Shown here piece by piece: positions 10,170 to 23,538 of a stretch of 64,000 nucleotides of DNA (positions are counted from its first letter, which is position 1; each line of letters starts with the position of its first letter). The notes beneath the pieces were generated by a model. The model saw only the letters and a program-made list of their open reading frames with translations, did not search any database and was not told the origin of the DNA. A program made the translations under genes and the position numbers. Origin of the DNA: Petrolisthes cinctipes (taxonomy: Eukaryota > Arthropoda > Malacostraca > Decapoda > Porcellanidae); NCBI GenBank assembly GCA_033782935.1, contig JAWQEG010000003.1:4910501-4974500 (forward strand). Reading direction: 5' to 3'.

Positions 10170-11151
10170 TGTTTTTAGCCTATATTTTGAAAATATTCTT
10201 GCACTGTACAGTTTGCTTCTGGGACCCCAAAATATTGAATTTTCGGGTGTTTTGAGCCTGAATTTGAGATATAAACGGGTACAGAAGATACATGCACATA
10301 TTGACTTTGGGCACCAAAAATATCGATTTTCAGCATGTTTTGGGCCTGAAATTTGAAAATACTCTAACACGGAGTAGGCATGTACAGATCGCTTCTGGGA
10401 CCCCAAAATATCGAATTTTCGGGTGTTTAGGGCCAGAATTTGAGATATAAACGGGTACAGAAGATGCATGCACATATCGACTTTTGGGCACCTAAAAGAT
10501 CGATTTTCAGTATGTTTTTGGCCTGTATTTTGAAAATACTCTAACACGGAGTAGGCATGTACAGATACCTTCTGGGACCTCTAAATATCGAATTTTCGGG
10601 TGTTTTGGGACTGAATTTGAGATATCGACTTTTTGGCACCTAAAAGATCGGTTTTTAGCATGTTTTTAGCCTATATTTTGAAAATATTCTTGCACTGTAC
10701 AGATTGCTTCTGGGACCCCAAAATATTGAATTTTCGGGTGTTTTGAGCCTGAATTTGAGATATAAACGGGTACAGAAGATATGTGCACATATTGACTTTG
10801 GGCACCAAAAATATCGATTTTTAGCATGTTTTGGGCCTGAAATTTGAAAATACTCTAACACGGAGTAGGCATGTACAGATCGCTTCTGGGACCCCAAAAT
10901 ATCGAATTTTCGGGTGTTTAGGGCCAGAATTTGAGATATAAACGGGTACAGAAGATGCATGCACATATCGACTTTTGGGCACCTAAAAGATCGATTTTCA
11001 GTATGTTTTTGGCCTGTATTTTGAAAATACTTTAACACGGAGTAGGCATGTACAGATACCTTCTGGGACCTCTAAATATCGAATTTTCGGGTGTTTTGGG
11101 ACTGAATTTGAGATATCGATATTTTGGCACCTAAAATGTCGATTTTTAGCA
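10170..11151. repeat. Tandem pair of 491-bp trimers
   Basis: Two adjacent 491-bp units (10170-10660 and 10661-11151) share ATCGGTTTTTAGC upstream, TATTCTTGCACTGTACAG in C and GGCCTGAAATTTG in A1. The second has AGATATGTGCACAT like the single unit at 4835; the first has AGATACATGCACAT. Superunit copy 1 has one such unit, copies 2 and 3 have two, so the doubling happened between those duplications. Confidence 0.83.
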
Positions 11152-14100
11152 TGTTTTTAGCCTATATTTTGAAAATATTCTAGCACTGTGTAGGCATGTA
11201 CAGATTGCTTCTGGGACCCCAAAATATTGAATTTTCGGGTGTTTTGAGCCTGAATTTGAGATATAAACGGGTACAGAAGATACATGCACATATTGACTTT
11301 GGGCATCTAAAATATCGATTTTCAGCATGTTTTGGGCCTGTATTTTGAAAATACTCTAACACTGAGTAGGCATGTACAGATTGCTTCTGGGACCCCAAAA
11401 TATTGAATTTTCGGGTGTTTTGAGTCTGAATTTGAGATATAAAAGGGTACTGAAGATGCATGCACATATCGACTTTTGTGCACCTGAAAGATCGATTTTC
11501 AGTATGTTTTGAGCATGAATTTTGAAAATACTCTAACACGGAGTAGGCATGTACAGATCGCTTCTGGGACCCCAAAATATCGAATTTTCGGGTGTTTAGG
11601 GCCAGAATTTGAGATATAAATGGGTACAGAAGATGCATGCACATATCGACTTTTTAGCACCTAAAAGATCGATTTTCAGTATGTTTTTGGCCTGTATTTT
11701 GAAAATACTCTAACACGGAGTAGGCATGTACAGATACCTTCTGGAACCTCTAAATATCGAATTTTTGGGTGTTTTGGGACTGAATTTGAGATATCGATAT
11801 TTTGGCACCTAAAATGTCGATTTTTAGCATGTTTTTAGCCTATATTTTTGAAAATATTCTAGCATTGTGTAGGCATGTACAGATTGCTTCTGGGACCCCA
11901 AAATATTGAATTTTCGGGTGTTTTGAGCCTGAATTTGAGATATAAACGGGTGCAGAAGATACATGCACATATTGACTTTGGGCACCAAAAATATCGATTT
12001 TCAGCATGTTTTGGGCCTGAATTTTGAAAAAACTCTAACACGGAGTAGGCATGTACAGATCGCTTCTGGGACCCCAAAATATCAAATTTTCGGGTGTTTA
12101 GGGCCAGAATTTGAGATATAAACGGGTACAGAAGATGCATGCACATATTGACTTTGGGCACCAAAAATATCGATTTTCAGCATGTTTTGGGCCTGAATTT
12201 TGAAAATACTCTAACACGGAGTAGGCATGTACAGATCGCTTCTGGGACCCCAAAATATCAAATTTTCGGGTGTTTAGGGCCAGAATTTGAGATATAAACG
12301 GGTACAGAAGATGCATGCACATATCGACTTTTGGGCACCTAAAAGATCGATTTTCAGTATGTTTTTGGCCTGTATTTTGAAAATACTCTAACACGGAGTA
12401 GGCATGTACAGATACCTTCTGGGACCTCTAAATATCGAATTTTCGGGTGTTTTGGGACTGAATTTGAGATATCGATTTTTTGGCACCTAAAATGTCGATT
12501 TTTAGCATGTTTTTAGCCTATATTTTGAAAATATTCTAGCACTGTGTAGGCATGTACAGATTGCTTTTAGGACCCCAAAATATTGAATTTTCGGGTGTTT
12601 TGAGCCTGAATTTGAGATATAAACGGGTACAGAAGATACATGCACATATTGACTTTGGGCATCAAAAATATCGATTTTCAGCATGTTTTGGGCCTGTATT
12701 TTGAAAATACTCTAACACTGAGTAGGCATGTACAGATTGCTTCTGGGACCACAAAATATTGAATTTTCGGGTGTTTTGAGCCTGAATTTGAGATATAAAC
12801 GGGTACTGAAGATGCATGCACATATCGACTTTTGTGCACCTAAAAGATCGATTTTCAGTATGTTTTGAGCATGTATTTTGAAAATACTCTAACACGGAGT
12901 AGGCATGTACAGATCGCTTCTAGGACCCCTAAATATCGAATTTTCGGGTGTTTTTTGACTGAATTTGAGATATCGACTTTTTGGCACCTAAAATATTGTT
13001 TTTTAGCATGTTATTAGCCTATATTTTGAAAATATTCTAGCACTGAGTAGGCATGTACAGATTGCTTCTGGGACCCCAAAATATTGAATTTTCGGGTGTT
13101 TTGAGCATGAATTTGAGATATAAACGGGTACAGAAGATACATGCACATATTGACTTTGGGCACCAAAAATATCGATTTTCAGCATGTTTTGGGCCTGAAT
13201 TTTGAAAATACTCTAACACGGAGTAGGCATGTACAGATCGCTTCTAGGACCCCAAAATATCGAATTTTCGGGTGTTTAGGGCCAGAATTTGAGATATAAA
13301 CGGGTACAGAAGATGCATGCACATATCGACTTTTGGGCACCTAAAAGATCGATTTTCACTACGTTTTTGGCCTGTATTTTGAAAATACTCTAACACGGAG
13401 TAGGCATGTACAGATACCTTCTGGGACCTCTAAATATCGAATTTTCGGGTGTTTTGGGACTGAATTTGAGATATCGATTTTTGGCACCTAAAATGTCGAT
13501 ATTTAGCATGTTTTTAGCCTATATTTTGAAAATATTCTAGCACTGTGTAGGCATGTACAGATTGCTTCTGGGACCCCAAAATATTGAATTTTCGGGTGTT
13601 TTGAGCCTGAATTTGAGATATAAACGGGTACAGAAGATACATGCACATATTGACTTTGGGCATCTAAAATATCGATTTTCAGCATGTTTTGGGCCTGTAT
13701 TTTGAAAATACTCTAACACGGAGTAGGCATGTACAGATCGCTTCTGGGACCCCTAAATATCGAATTTTCGGGTGTTTTGGGACTGAATTTGAGATATCGA
13801 CTTTTTGGCTCCTAAAAGATCGATTTTTAGCATGTTTTTAGCCTATATTTTGAAAATATTCTAGCACTGTACAGATTGCTTCTGGGACCCCAAAATATTG
13901 AATTTTCGGGTGTTTTGAGCCTGAATTTGAGATATAAACGGGTACAGAAGTTACATGCACATATTGACTTTGGGCGCCAAAAATATCGATTTTCAGCATG
14001 TTTTGGGCCTGAATTTTGAAAATACTCTAACACGGAGTAGGCATGTACAGATCGCTTTTGGGACCCCAAAATATCGAATTTTCGGGTGTTTAGGGCCAGA

Positions 14101-14323
14101 ATTTGAGATATAAACGGGTACAGAAGATGCATGCACATATCGACTTTTGGGCACCTAAAAGATCGATTTTCAGTATGTTTTTGGCCTGTATTTTGAAAAT
14201 ACTCTAACACGGAGTAGGCATGTACAGATCGCTTCTGGGACCCCTACATATCGAATTTTCGTGTGTTTTGGGACTGAATTTGAGATATCGATTTTTTGGC
14301 ACCTAAAATGTCGATTTTTAGCA

Positions 14324-17300
14324 TGTTTTTAGCCTATATTTTGAAAATATTCTAGCACTGTGTAGGCATGTACAGATTGCTTCTGGGACCCCAAAATATT
14401 GAATTTTCGGGTGTTTTGAGCCTGAATTTGAGATATAAACGGGTACAGAAGATACATGCACATATTGACTTTGGGCATCTAAAATATCGATTTTCAGCAT
14501 GTTTTGGGCCTGTATTTTGAATATACTCTAACACTGAGTAGGCATGTACAGATTGCTTCTGGGACCCCAAAATATTGAATTTTCGGGTGTTTTGAGCCTG
14601 AATTTGAGATATAAACGGGTACTGAAGATGCATGCACATATCGACTTTTGTGCACCTAAAAGATCGATTTTCAGTATGTTTTTAGCATGTATTTTGAAAA
14701 TACTCTAACACGGAGTAGGCATGTACAGATCGCTTCTGGGACCCCTAAATATCGAATTTTCGGGTGTTTTGGGACTGAATTTGAGATATCGACTTTTTGG
14801 CACCTAAAAGATCGATTTTTTGCATGTTTTTAGCCTATATTTTGAAAATATTCTAGCACTGTACAGATTGCTTCTGGGACCCCAAAATATTGAATTTTCG
14901 GGTGTTTTGAGCCTAAATTTGAGATATAAACGGGTACAGAAGATACATGCACATATTGACTTTGGGCACCAAAAATATCGATTTTCAGCATGTTTTGGGC
15001 CTGAATTTTGAAAATACTCTAACACGGAGTAGGCATGTACAGATCGCTTCTGGGACCCCAAAATATCGAATTTTCGGGTGTTTAGGGCCAGAATTTGAGA
15101 TATAAACGGGTACAGAAGATGCATGCACATATCGACTTTTGGGCACCTAAAAGATCGATTTTCAGTATGTTTTTGGCCTGTATTTTGAAAATACTCTAAC
15201 ACTGAGTAGGCATGTACAGATTGCTTCTGGGACCCCAAAATATTGAATTTTCGGGTGTTTTGAGCCTGAATTTGAGATATAAACGGGTACTGAAGATGCA
15301 TGCACATATCGACTTTTGTGCACCTAAAAGATCGATTTTCAGTATGTTTTGAGCATGTATTTTGAAAATACTCTAACACGGAGTAGGCATGTGCAGATCG
15401 CTTCTGGGACCCCTAAATATCGAATTTTCGGGTGTTTTGGGACTGAATTTGAGATATCGACTTTTTGGCACCTAAAAGATCGATTTTTAGCATGTTTTTA
15501 GCCTATATTTTGAAAATATTCTAGCACTGAGTAGGCATGTACAGATTGCTTCTGGTACCCCAAAATATTGAATTTTCGGGTGTTTTGGGCCTGAATTTGA
15601 GATATAAACGGGTACAGAAGATACATGCACATATTGACTTTGGGCACACAAAATATCGATTTTCAGCATGTTTTGGGCCTGAATTTCGAAAATACTCTAA
15701 CACGGAGTAGGCATGTACGGATCGCTTCTGGGACCCCAAAATATCGAATTTTCGGGTGTTTAGGGCCAGAATTTGAGATATAAACGGGTACAGAAGATGC
15801 ATGCACATATCGACTTTTGGTCACCTAAAAGATCGATTTTCAGTATGTTTTTGGCCTGTATTTTGAAAATACTCTAACACGGAGTAGGCATGTACAGATA
15901 CCTTCTGGGACCTCTAAATATCGAATTTTCGGGTGTTTTGGGACTGAATTTGAGATATCGACTTTTTGGCACCTAAAAGATCGGTTTTTAGCATGTTTTT
16001 AGCCTATATTTTGAAAATATTCTTGCACTGTACAGTTTGCTTCTGGGACCCCAAAATATTGAATTTTCGGGTGTTTTGAGCCTGAATTTGAGATATAAAC
16101 GGGTACAGAAGATACATGCACATATTGACTTTGGGCACCAAAAATATCGATTTTCAGCATGTTTTGGGCCTGAAATTTGAAAATACTCTAACACGGAGTA
16201 GGCATGTACAGATCGCTTCTGGGACCCCAAAATATCGAATTTTCGGGTGTTTAGGGCCAGAATTTGAGATATAAACGGGTACAGAAGATGCATGCACATA
16301 TCGACTTTTGGGCACCTAAAAGATCGATTTTCAGTATGTTTTTGGCCTGTATTTTGAAAATACTCTAACACGGAGTAGGCATGTACAGATACCTTCTGGG
16401 ACCTCTAAATATCGAATTTTCGGGTGTTTTGGGACTGAATTTGAGATATCGACTTTTTGGCACCTAAAAGATCGGTTTTTAGCATGTTTTTAGCCTATAT
16501 TTTGAAAATATTCTTGCACTGTACAGATTGCTTCTGGGACCCCAAAATATTGAATTTTCGGGTGTTTTGAGCCTGAATTTGAGATATAAACGGGTACAGA
16601 AGATATGTGCACATATTGACTTTGGGCACCAAAAATATCGATTTTTAGCATGTTTTGGGCCTGAAATTTGAAAATACTCTAACACGGAGTAGGCATGTAC
16701 AGATCGCTTCTGGGACCCCAAAATATCGAATTTTCGGGTGTTTAGGGCCAGAATTTGAGATATAAACGGGTACAGAAGATGCATGCACATATCGACTTTT
16801 GGGCACCTAAAAGATCGATTTTCAGTATGTTTTTGGCCTGTATTTTGAAAATACTTTAACACGGAGTAGGCATGTACAGATACCTTCTGGGACCTCTAAA
16901 TATCGAATTTTCGGGTGTTTTGGGACTGAATTTGAGATATCGATATTTTGGCACCTAAAATGTCGATTTTTAGCATGTTTTTAGCCTATATTTTGAAAAT
17001 ATTCTAGCACTGTGTAGGCATGTACAGATTGCTTCTGGGACCCCAAAATATTGAATTTTCGGGTGTTTTGAGCCTGAATTTGAGATATAAACGGGTACAG
17101 AAGATACATGCACATATTGACTTTGGGCATCTAAAATATCGATTTTCAGCATGTTTTGGGCCTGTATTTTGAAAATACTCTAACACTGAGTAGGCATGTA
17201 CAGATTGCTTCTGGGACCCCAAAATATTGAATTTTCGGGTGTTTTGAGCCTGAATTTGAGATATAAACGGGTACTGAAGATGCATGCACATATCGACTTT

Positions 17301-19469
17301 TGTGCACCTGAAAGATCGATTTTCAGTATGTTTTGAGCATGAATTTTGAAAATACTCTAACACGGAGTAGGCATGTACAGATCGCTTCTGGGACCCCAAA
17401 ATATCGAATTTTCGGGTGTTTAGGGCCAGAATTTGAGATATAAATGGGTACAGAAGATGCATGCACATATCGACTTTTTAGCACCTAAAAGATCGATTTT
17501 CAGTATGTTTTTGGCCTGTATTTTGAAAATACTCTAACACGGAGTAGGCATGTACAGATACCTTCTGGAACCTCTAAATATCGAATTTTTGGGTGTTTTG
17601 GGACTGAATTTGAGATATCGATATTTTGGCACCTAAAATGTCGATTTTTAGCATGTTTTTAGCCTATATTTTGAAAATATTCTAGCATTGTGTAGGCATG
17701 TACAGATTGCTTCTGGGACCCCAAAATATTGAATTTTCGGGTGTTTTGAGCCTGAATTTGAGATATAAACGGGTGCAGAAGATACATGCACATATTGACT
17801 TTGGGCACCAAAAATATCGATTTTCAGCATGTTTTGGGCCTGAATTTTGAAAAAACTCTAACACGGAGTAGGCATGTACAGATCGCTTCTGGGACCCCAA
17901 AATATCAAATTTTCGGGTGTTTAGGGCCAGAATTTGAGATATAAACGGGTACAGAAGATGCATGCACATATTGACTTTGGGCACCAAAAATATCGATTTT
18001 CAGCATGTTTTGGGCCTGAATTTTGAAAATACTCTAACACGGAGTAGGCATGTACAGATCGCTTCTGGGACCCCAAAATATCAAATTTTCGGGTGTTTAG
18101 GGCCAGAATTTGAGATATAAACGGGTACAGAAGATGCATGCACATATCGACTTTTGGGCACCTAAAAGATCGATTTTCAGTATGTTTTTGGCCTGTATTT
18201 TGAAAATACTCTAACACGGAGTAGGCATGTACAGATACCTTCTGGGACCTCTAAATATCGAATTTTCGGGTGTTTTGGGACTGAATTTGAGATATCGATT
18301 TTTTGGCACCTAAAATGTCGATTTTTAGCATGTTTTTAGCCTATATTTTGAAAATATTCTAGCACTGTGTAGGCATGTACAGATTGCTTTTAGGACCCCA
18401 AAATATTGAATTTTCGGGTGTTTTGAGCCTGAATTTGAGATATAAACGGGTACAGAAGATACATGCACATATTGACTTTGGGCACCAAAAATATCGATTT
18501 TCAGCATGTTTTGGGCCTGAATTTTGAAAATACTCTAACACGGAGTAGGCATGTACAGATCGCTTCTAGGACCCCAAAATATCGAATTTTCGGGTGTTTA
18601 GGGCCAGAATTTGAGATATAAACGGGTACAGAAGATGCATGCACATATCGACTTTTGGGCACCTAAAAGATCGATTTTCACTACGTTTTTGGCCTGTATT
18701 TTGAAAATACTCTAACACGGAGTAGGCATGTACAGATACCTTCTGGGACCTCTAAATATCGAATTTTCGGGTGTTTTTTGACTGAATTTGAGATATCGAT
18801 TTTTGGCACCTAAAATATCGATTTTCAGCATGTTTTGGGCCTGTATTTTGAAAATACTCTAACACGGAGTAGGCATGTACAGATCGCTTCTGGGACCCCT
18901 AAATATCGAATTTTCGGGTGTTTTGGGACTGAATTTGAGATATCGACTTTTTGGCTCCTAAAAGATCGATTTTTAGCATGTTTTTAGCCTATATTTTGAA
19001 AATATTCTAGCACTGTACAGATTGCTTCTGGGACCCCAAAATATTGAATTTTCGGGTGTTTTGAGCCTGAATTTGAGATATAAACGGGTACAGAAGATAC
19101 ATGCACATATTGACTTTGGGCGCCAAAAATATCGATTTTCAGCATGTTTTGGGCCTGAATTTTGAAAATACTCTAACACGGAGTAGGCATGTACAGATCG
19201 CTTCTGGGACCCCAAAATATCGAATTTTCGGGTGTTTAGGGCCAGAATTTGAGATATAAACGGGTACTGAAGATGCATGCACATATCGACTTTTGTGCAC
19301 CTAAAAGATCGATTTTCAGTATGTTTTTGGCCTGTATTTTGAAAATACTCTAACACGTAGTAGGCATGTACAGATACCTTCTGGGACCTCTAAATATCGA
19401 ATTTTCGGGTGTTTTGGGACTGAATTTGAGATATCGATTTTTTGGCACCTAAAATGTCGATTTTTAGCA
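14324..19469. repeat. Large superunit, copy 3 (5146 bp)
   Basis: Unit starts (length): 14324 (501), 14825 (668), 15493 (501), 15994 (491), 16485 (491), 16976 (678), 17654 (677), 18331 (648), 18979 (491). From about 14340 to 18430 it matches copy 2 at offset 5824/5823 with only scattered substitutions seen by eye (for example CTGGTACCCC near 15554, and GAGTCTG and AAAAGGG in copy 2 near 11424 and 11445). The length difference is fully explained: 5824 - 1 (extra T) - 501 (one trimer) - 176 (one C monomer) = 5146. Confidence 0.87.
18684..18830. repeat. Chimeric B1/C monomer (147 bp)
   Basis: The head and body are B1 (GATACCTTCTGGGACCTCTA, GATATCGATTTTTGG). The tail is AAAATATCGATTTTCAGCA, which belongs to C. 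A B-type monomer (TGTTTTGGGCCTG... with the 29-bp deletion) follows directly, so two short monomers are adjacent and a C monomer is missing. In superunit copy 2 the intact series is B1, C (13509-13684), B2 (13685-13832). The chimera is the expected product of an in-register B1 x C exchange. Confidence 0.8.
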
Positions 19470-22400
19470 TGTTTTTAGCCTGTATTTTGAAAATATTCTA
19501 GCACTGTGTAGGCATGTACAGATTGCTTCTGGGACCACAAAATATTGAATTTTCGGGTGTTTTGAGACTGAATTTGAGATATAAACGGGTACAGAAGATA
19601 CATGCACATATTGACTTTGGGCATCTAAAATATCGATTTTCAGCATGTTTTGGGCCTGTATTTTGAAAATACTCTAACACTGAGTAGGCATGTACAGATT
19701 GCTTCTGGGAACCCAAAATATTGAATTTTCGGGTGTTTTGAGCCTGAATTTGAGATATAAACGGGTACTGAAGATGCATGCACATATCGACTTTTGTGCA
19801 CCTAAAAGATCGATTTTCAGTATGTTTTGAGCATGTATTTTAAAAATACTCTAACACGGAGTAGGCATGTACAGATCGCTTCTGGGACCCCTAAATATCG
19901 AATTTTCGGGTGTTTTGGGACTGAATTTGAGATATCGACTTTTTGGCTCCTAAAAGATCGATTTTTAGCATGTTTTTAGCCTATATTTTGAAAATATTCT
20001 AGACCTGTACAGATTGCTTCTGGGACCCCAAAATATTGAATTTTCGGGTGTTTTGAGCCTGAATTTGAGATATAAACGGGTACAGAAGATACATGCACAT
20101 ATTGACTTTGGGCGCCAAAAATATCGATTTTCAGCATGTTTTGGGCCTGAATTTTGAAAATACTCTAACACGGAGTAAGCATGTACAGATCGCTTCTGGG
20201 ACCCCAAAATATCGAATTTTCGGGTGTTTAGGGCCAGAATTTGAGATATAAACGGGTACAGAAGATGCATGCACATATCGACTTTTGGGCACCTAAAAGA
20301 TCGATTTTCAGTATGTTTTTAGCCTATATTTTGAAAATACTCTAACACGTAGTAGGCATGTACAGATACCTTCTGGGACCTCTAAATATCGAATTTTCGG
20401 GTGTTTTGGGACTGAATTTGAGATATCGATTTTTTGGCACCTAAAATGTCGATTTTTAGCATGTTTTTAGCCTGTATTTTGAAAATATTCTAGCACTGTG
20501 TAGGCATGTACATATTGCTTCTGGGACCCCAAAATATTGAATTTTCGGGTGTTTTGAGCCTGAATTTGAGATATAAACGGGTACTGAAGATGCATGCACA
20601 TATCGACTTTTGTGCACCTAAAAGATCGATTTTTAGTATGTTTTGAGCATGTATTTTGAAAATACTATAACACGGAGTAGGCATGTACAGATCGCTTCTG
20701 GGACCCCTAAATATTGAATTTTCGGGTGTTTTGAGCCTGAATTTGAGATATAAACGGGTACTGAAGATGCATGCACATATCGACTTTTGTGCACCTAAAA
20801 GATCGATTTTTAGTATGTTTTGAGCATGTATTTTGAAAATACTATAACACGGAGTAGGCATGTACAGATCGCTTCTGGGACCCCTAAATATCGAATTTTC
20901 GGGTGTTTTGGGAATGAATTTGAGATATCGATTTTTTGGCACCTTTATAAAATGTCGATTTTTAGCATGTTTTTAGCCTATATTTTGAAAATATTCTAGC
21001 ACAGTGTAGGCATGTACAGATTGCTTCTGGGACCCCAAAATATTGAATTTTCGGGTGTTTTGAGCCTGAATTTGAGATATAAACGGGTACTGAAGATGCA
21101 TGCACATATCTACTTTTGTGCACCTAAAAGATCGATTTTCAGTATGTTTTGAGCATGTATTTTGAAAATACTCTAACACGGAGTAGGCATGTACAGATCG
21201 CTTCTGGGACCACTAAATATCGAATTTTCGGGTGTTTTGCGACTGAATTTGAGATATCGACTTTTTGGCACCTAAAAGATCGATTTTTAGCATGTTTTTA
21301 GCCTATATTTTGAAAATATTCTAGCACTGTACAGATTGCTTCTGGGACCCCAAAATATTGAATTTTCGGGTGTTTTGAGCCTGAATTTGAGATATAAACG
21401 GGTACAGAAGATACATGCACATATTGACTTTGGGCATCTAAAATATCGATTTTCAGCATGTTTTGGGTCTGTATTTTGAAAATACTTTAACACTGAGTAG
21501 GCATGTACAGATTGCTTCTGGGACCCCAAAATATTGAATTTTCGGGTGTTTTGAGCCTGAATTTGAGATATAAACGGGTACTGAAGATGCATGCACACAT
21601 CGACTTTTGTGCACCTAAAAGATCGATTTTCAGTATGTTTTGAGCATGTATTTTGAAAATACTCTAACACGGAGTAGGCATGTACAGATCTCTTCTGGGA
21701 CCCCAAAATATCGAATTTTCGGGTGTTTTGGGCCAGAATTTGAGATATAAACGGGTACAGAAGATACATGCACATATTGACTTTGGGCACCAAAAATATC
21801 GATTTTCAGCATGTTTTGGGCCTGAATTTTGAAAATACTCTAACACGGAGTAGGCATGTACAGATCGCTTCTGGGACCCCAAAATATCGAATTTTCGGGT
21901 GTTTAGGGCTAGAATTTGAGATATAAACGTGTACAGAAGATGCATGCACATATCGACTTTTGGGCACCTAAAAGATCGATTTTCAGTATGTTTTTGGCCT
22001 GTATTTTGAAAATACTCTAACACGGAGTAGGCATGTACAGATACCTTCTGGGACCTCTAAATATCGAATTTTCGGGTGTTTTGGGACTGAATTTGAGATA
22101 TCGATTTTTTGGCACCTAAAATGTCGATTTTTAGCATGTTTTTAGCCTATATTTTGAAAATATTCTAGCACTGTGTAGGCATGTACAGATTGCTTCTGGG
22201 ACCATAAAATATTGAATTTTCGGGTGTTTTGAGCCTGAATTTGAGATATAAACGGGTACAGAAGATACATGCACATATTGACTTTGGGCATCTAAAATAT
22301 CGATTTTCAGCATGTTTTGGGCCTGTATTTTGAAAATACTCTAACACTGAGTAGGCATGTACAGATTGCTTCTGGGACCCCAAAATATTGAATTTTCGGG

Positions 22401-22637
22401 TGTTTTGAGCCTGAATTTGAGATATAAACGGGTACTGAAGATGCATGCACATATCGACTTTTGTGCACCTAAAAGATCGATTTTTAGTATGTTTTGAGCA
22501 TGTATTTTGAAAATACTCTAACACGGAGTAGGCATGTACAGATCGCTTCTGGGACCCCTAAATATCGAATTTTCGGGTGTTTTGTGACTTAATTTGAGAT
22601 ATCGATTTTTTGGCACCTAAAATGTCGATTTTTAGCA
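19470..22637. repeat. Irregular HOR block
   Basis: Unit starts (length): 19470 (501), 19971 (491), 20462 (506), 20968 (325), 21293 (844), 22137 (501). The 506-bp unit has two adjacent 177-bp A2-like monomers that share the private TACTATAACACGG (near 20663 and 20840), followed by a B with a 4-bp insertion. The 844-bp unit is a pentamer: C-del, A2, a 176-bp A/C hybrid, A1, B1. This block starts the less ordered central zone. Confidence 0.82.
20941..20960. other. 4-bp insertion in a B monomer
   Basis: The usual CACCTAAAATGTCG reads CACCTTTATAAAATGTCG here, an insertion of TTAT seen nowhere else in the window. It makes this B monomer 152 bp. Confidence 0.85.
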
Positions 22638-23483
22638 TGTTTTTAGCCTATATTTTGAAAATATTCTAGAACTGTGTAGGCATGTACAGATTGCTTCTGG
22701 GACCCCAAAATATTGAATTTTCGGGTGTTTTGAGCCTGAATTTGAGATATAAACGGGTACAGAAGATACATGCACATATTGACTTTGGGCATCTAAAATA
22801 TCGATTTTCAGCATGTTTTGGGCCTGTATTTTGAAAATACTCTAACACTGAGTAGGCATGTACAGATTGCTTCTGGGACCCCAAAATATTGAATTTTCGG
22901 GTGTTTTGAGCCTGAATTTGAGATATAAACGGGTACTGAAGATGCATGCACATATCGACTTTTGTGCACCTAAAAGATCGATTTTCAGTATGTTTTGAGC
23001 ATGTATTTTGAAAATACTCTAACACGGAGTAGGCATGTACAGATCGCTTCTGGGACCCCTAAATATCGAATTTTCGGGTGTTTTGGGACTGAATTTGAGA
23101 TATCGACTTTTTGGCACCTAAAAGATCGATTTTAAGCATGTTTTTAGCCTATATTTTGAAAATATTCTAGCACTGTACAAATTGCTTCTGGGACCCCAAA
23201 ATATTGAATTTTCGGGTGTTTTGAGCCTGAATTTGAGATATAAACGGGTACAGAAGATACATGCACATATTGACTTTGGGCACCAAAAATATCGATTTTC
23301 AGCATGTTTTGGGCCTGAATTTTGAAAATACTCTAACACGGAGTAGGCATGTACAGATCGCTTCTGGGACCCCAAAATATCGAATTTTCGGGTGTTTAGG
23401 GCCAGAATTTGAGATACTCTAACACGGAGTAGGCATGTACAGATCGCTTCTGGGACCCCAAAATATCGAATTTTCGGGTGTTT
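22633..23483. repeat. Duplicated segment, offset 2063, copy 1
   Basis: This matches 24696-25546. Shared private variants are TCTAGAACTGTGTAGG, GATTTTAAGCATG, CACTGTACAAATTGC and the out-of-register junction GAGATACTCTAACACGG. Unit starts are 22638 (501) and 23139 (400). The short 400-bp unit comes from the junction at 23411-23422. After 23483 the copies diverge: B2 sequence follows here, A1 in the other copy. Confidence 0.85.
23411..23422. other. Out-of-register recombination junction, copy 1
   Basis: An A1 monomer breaks off after TTTGAGATA (112 bp) and continues at CTCTAACACGG of a B2 monomer, which lacks its first 26 bp. The join has the microhomology ATA (GAGATA / AAAATACTC). Most other unit rearrangements in the array keep the 177-bp register; this one does not. 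Confidence 0.88.
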
Positions 23484-23538
23484 TGGGACTGAATTTGAGA
23501 TATCGACTTTTTGGCACCTAAAAGATCGATTTTTAGCA

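Larger units (their letters stand above)
8500..14323. repeat. Large superunit, copy 2 (5824 bp)
   Basis: Unit starts (length): 8500 (501), 9001 (668), 9669 (501), 10170 (491), 10661 (491), 11152 (678), 11830 (678), 12508 (501), 13009 (500), 13509 (324), 13833 (491). Relative to copy 1 a second 491-bp trimer is present at 10170/10661. Relative to copy 3 it holds an extra trimer around 12682-13182 and an extra C monomer near 13509. A single added T in the C monomer at 11830 (TATATTTTTG) shifts the offset to copy 3 from 5824 to 5823. Confidence 0.87.
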
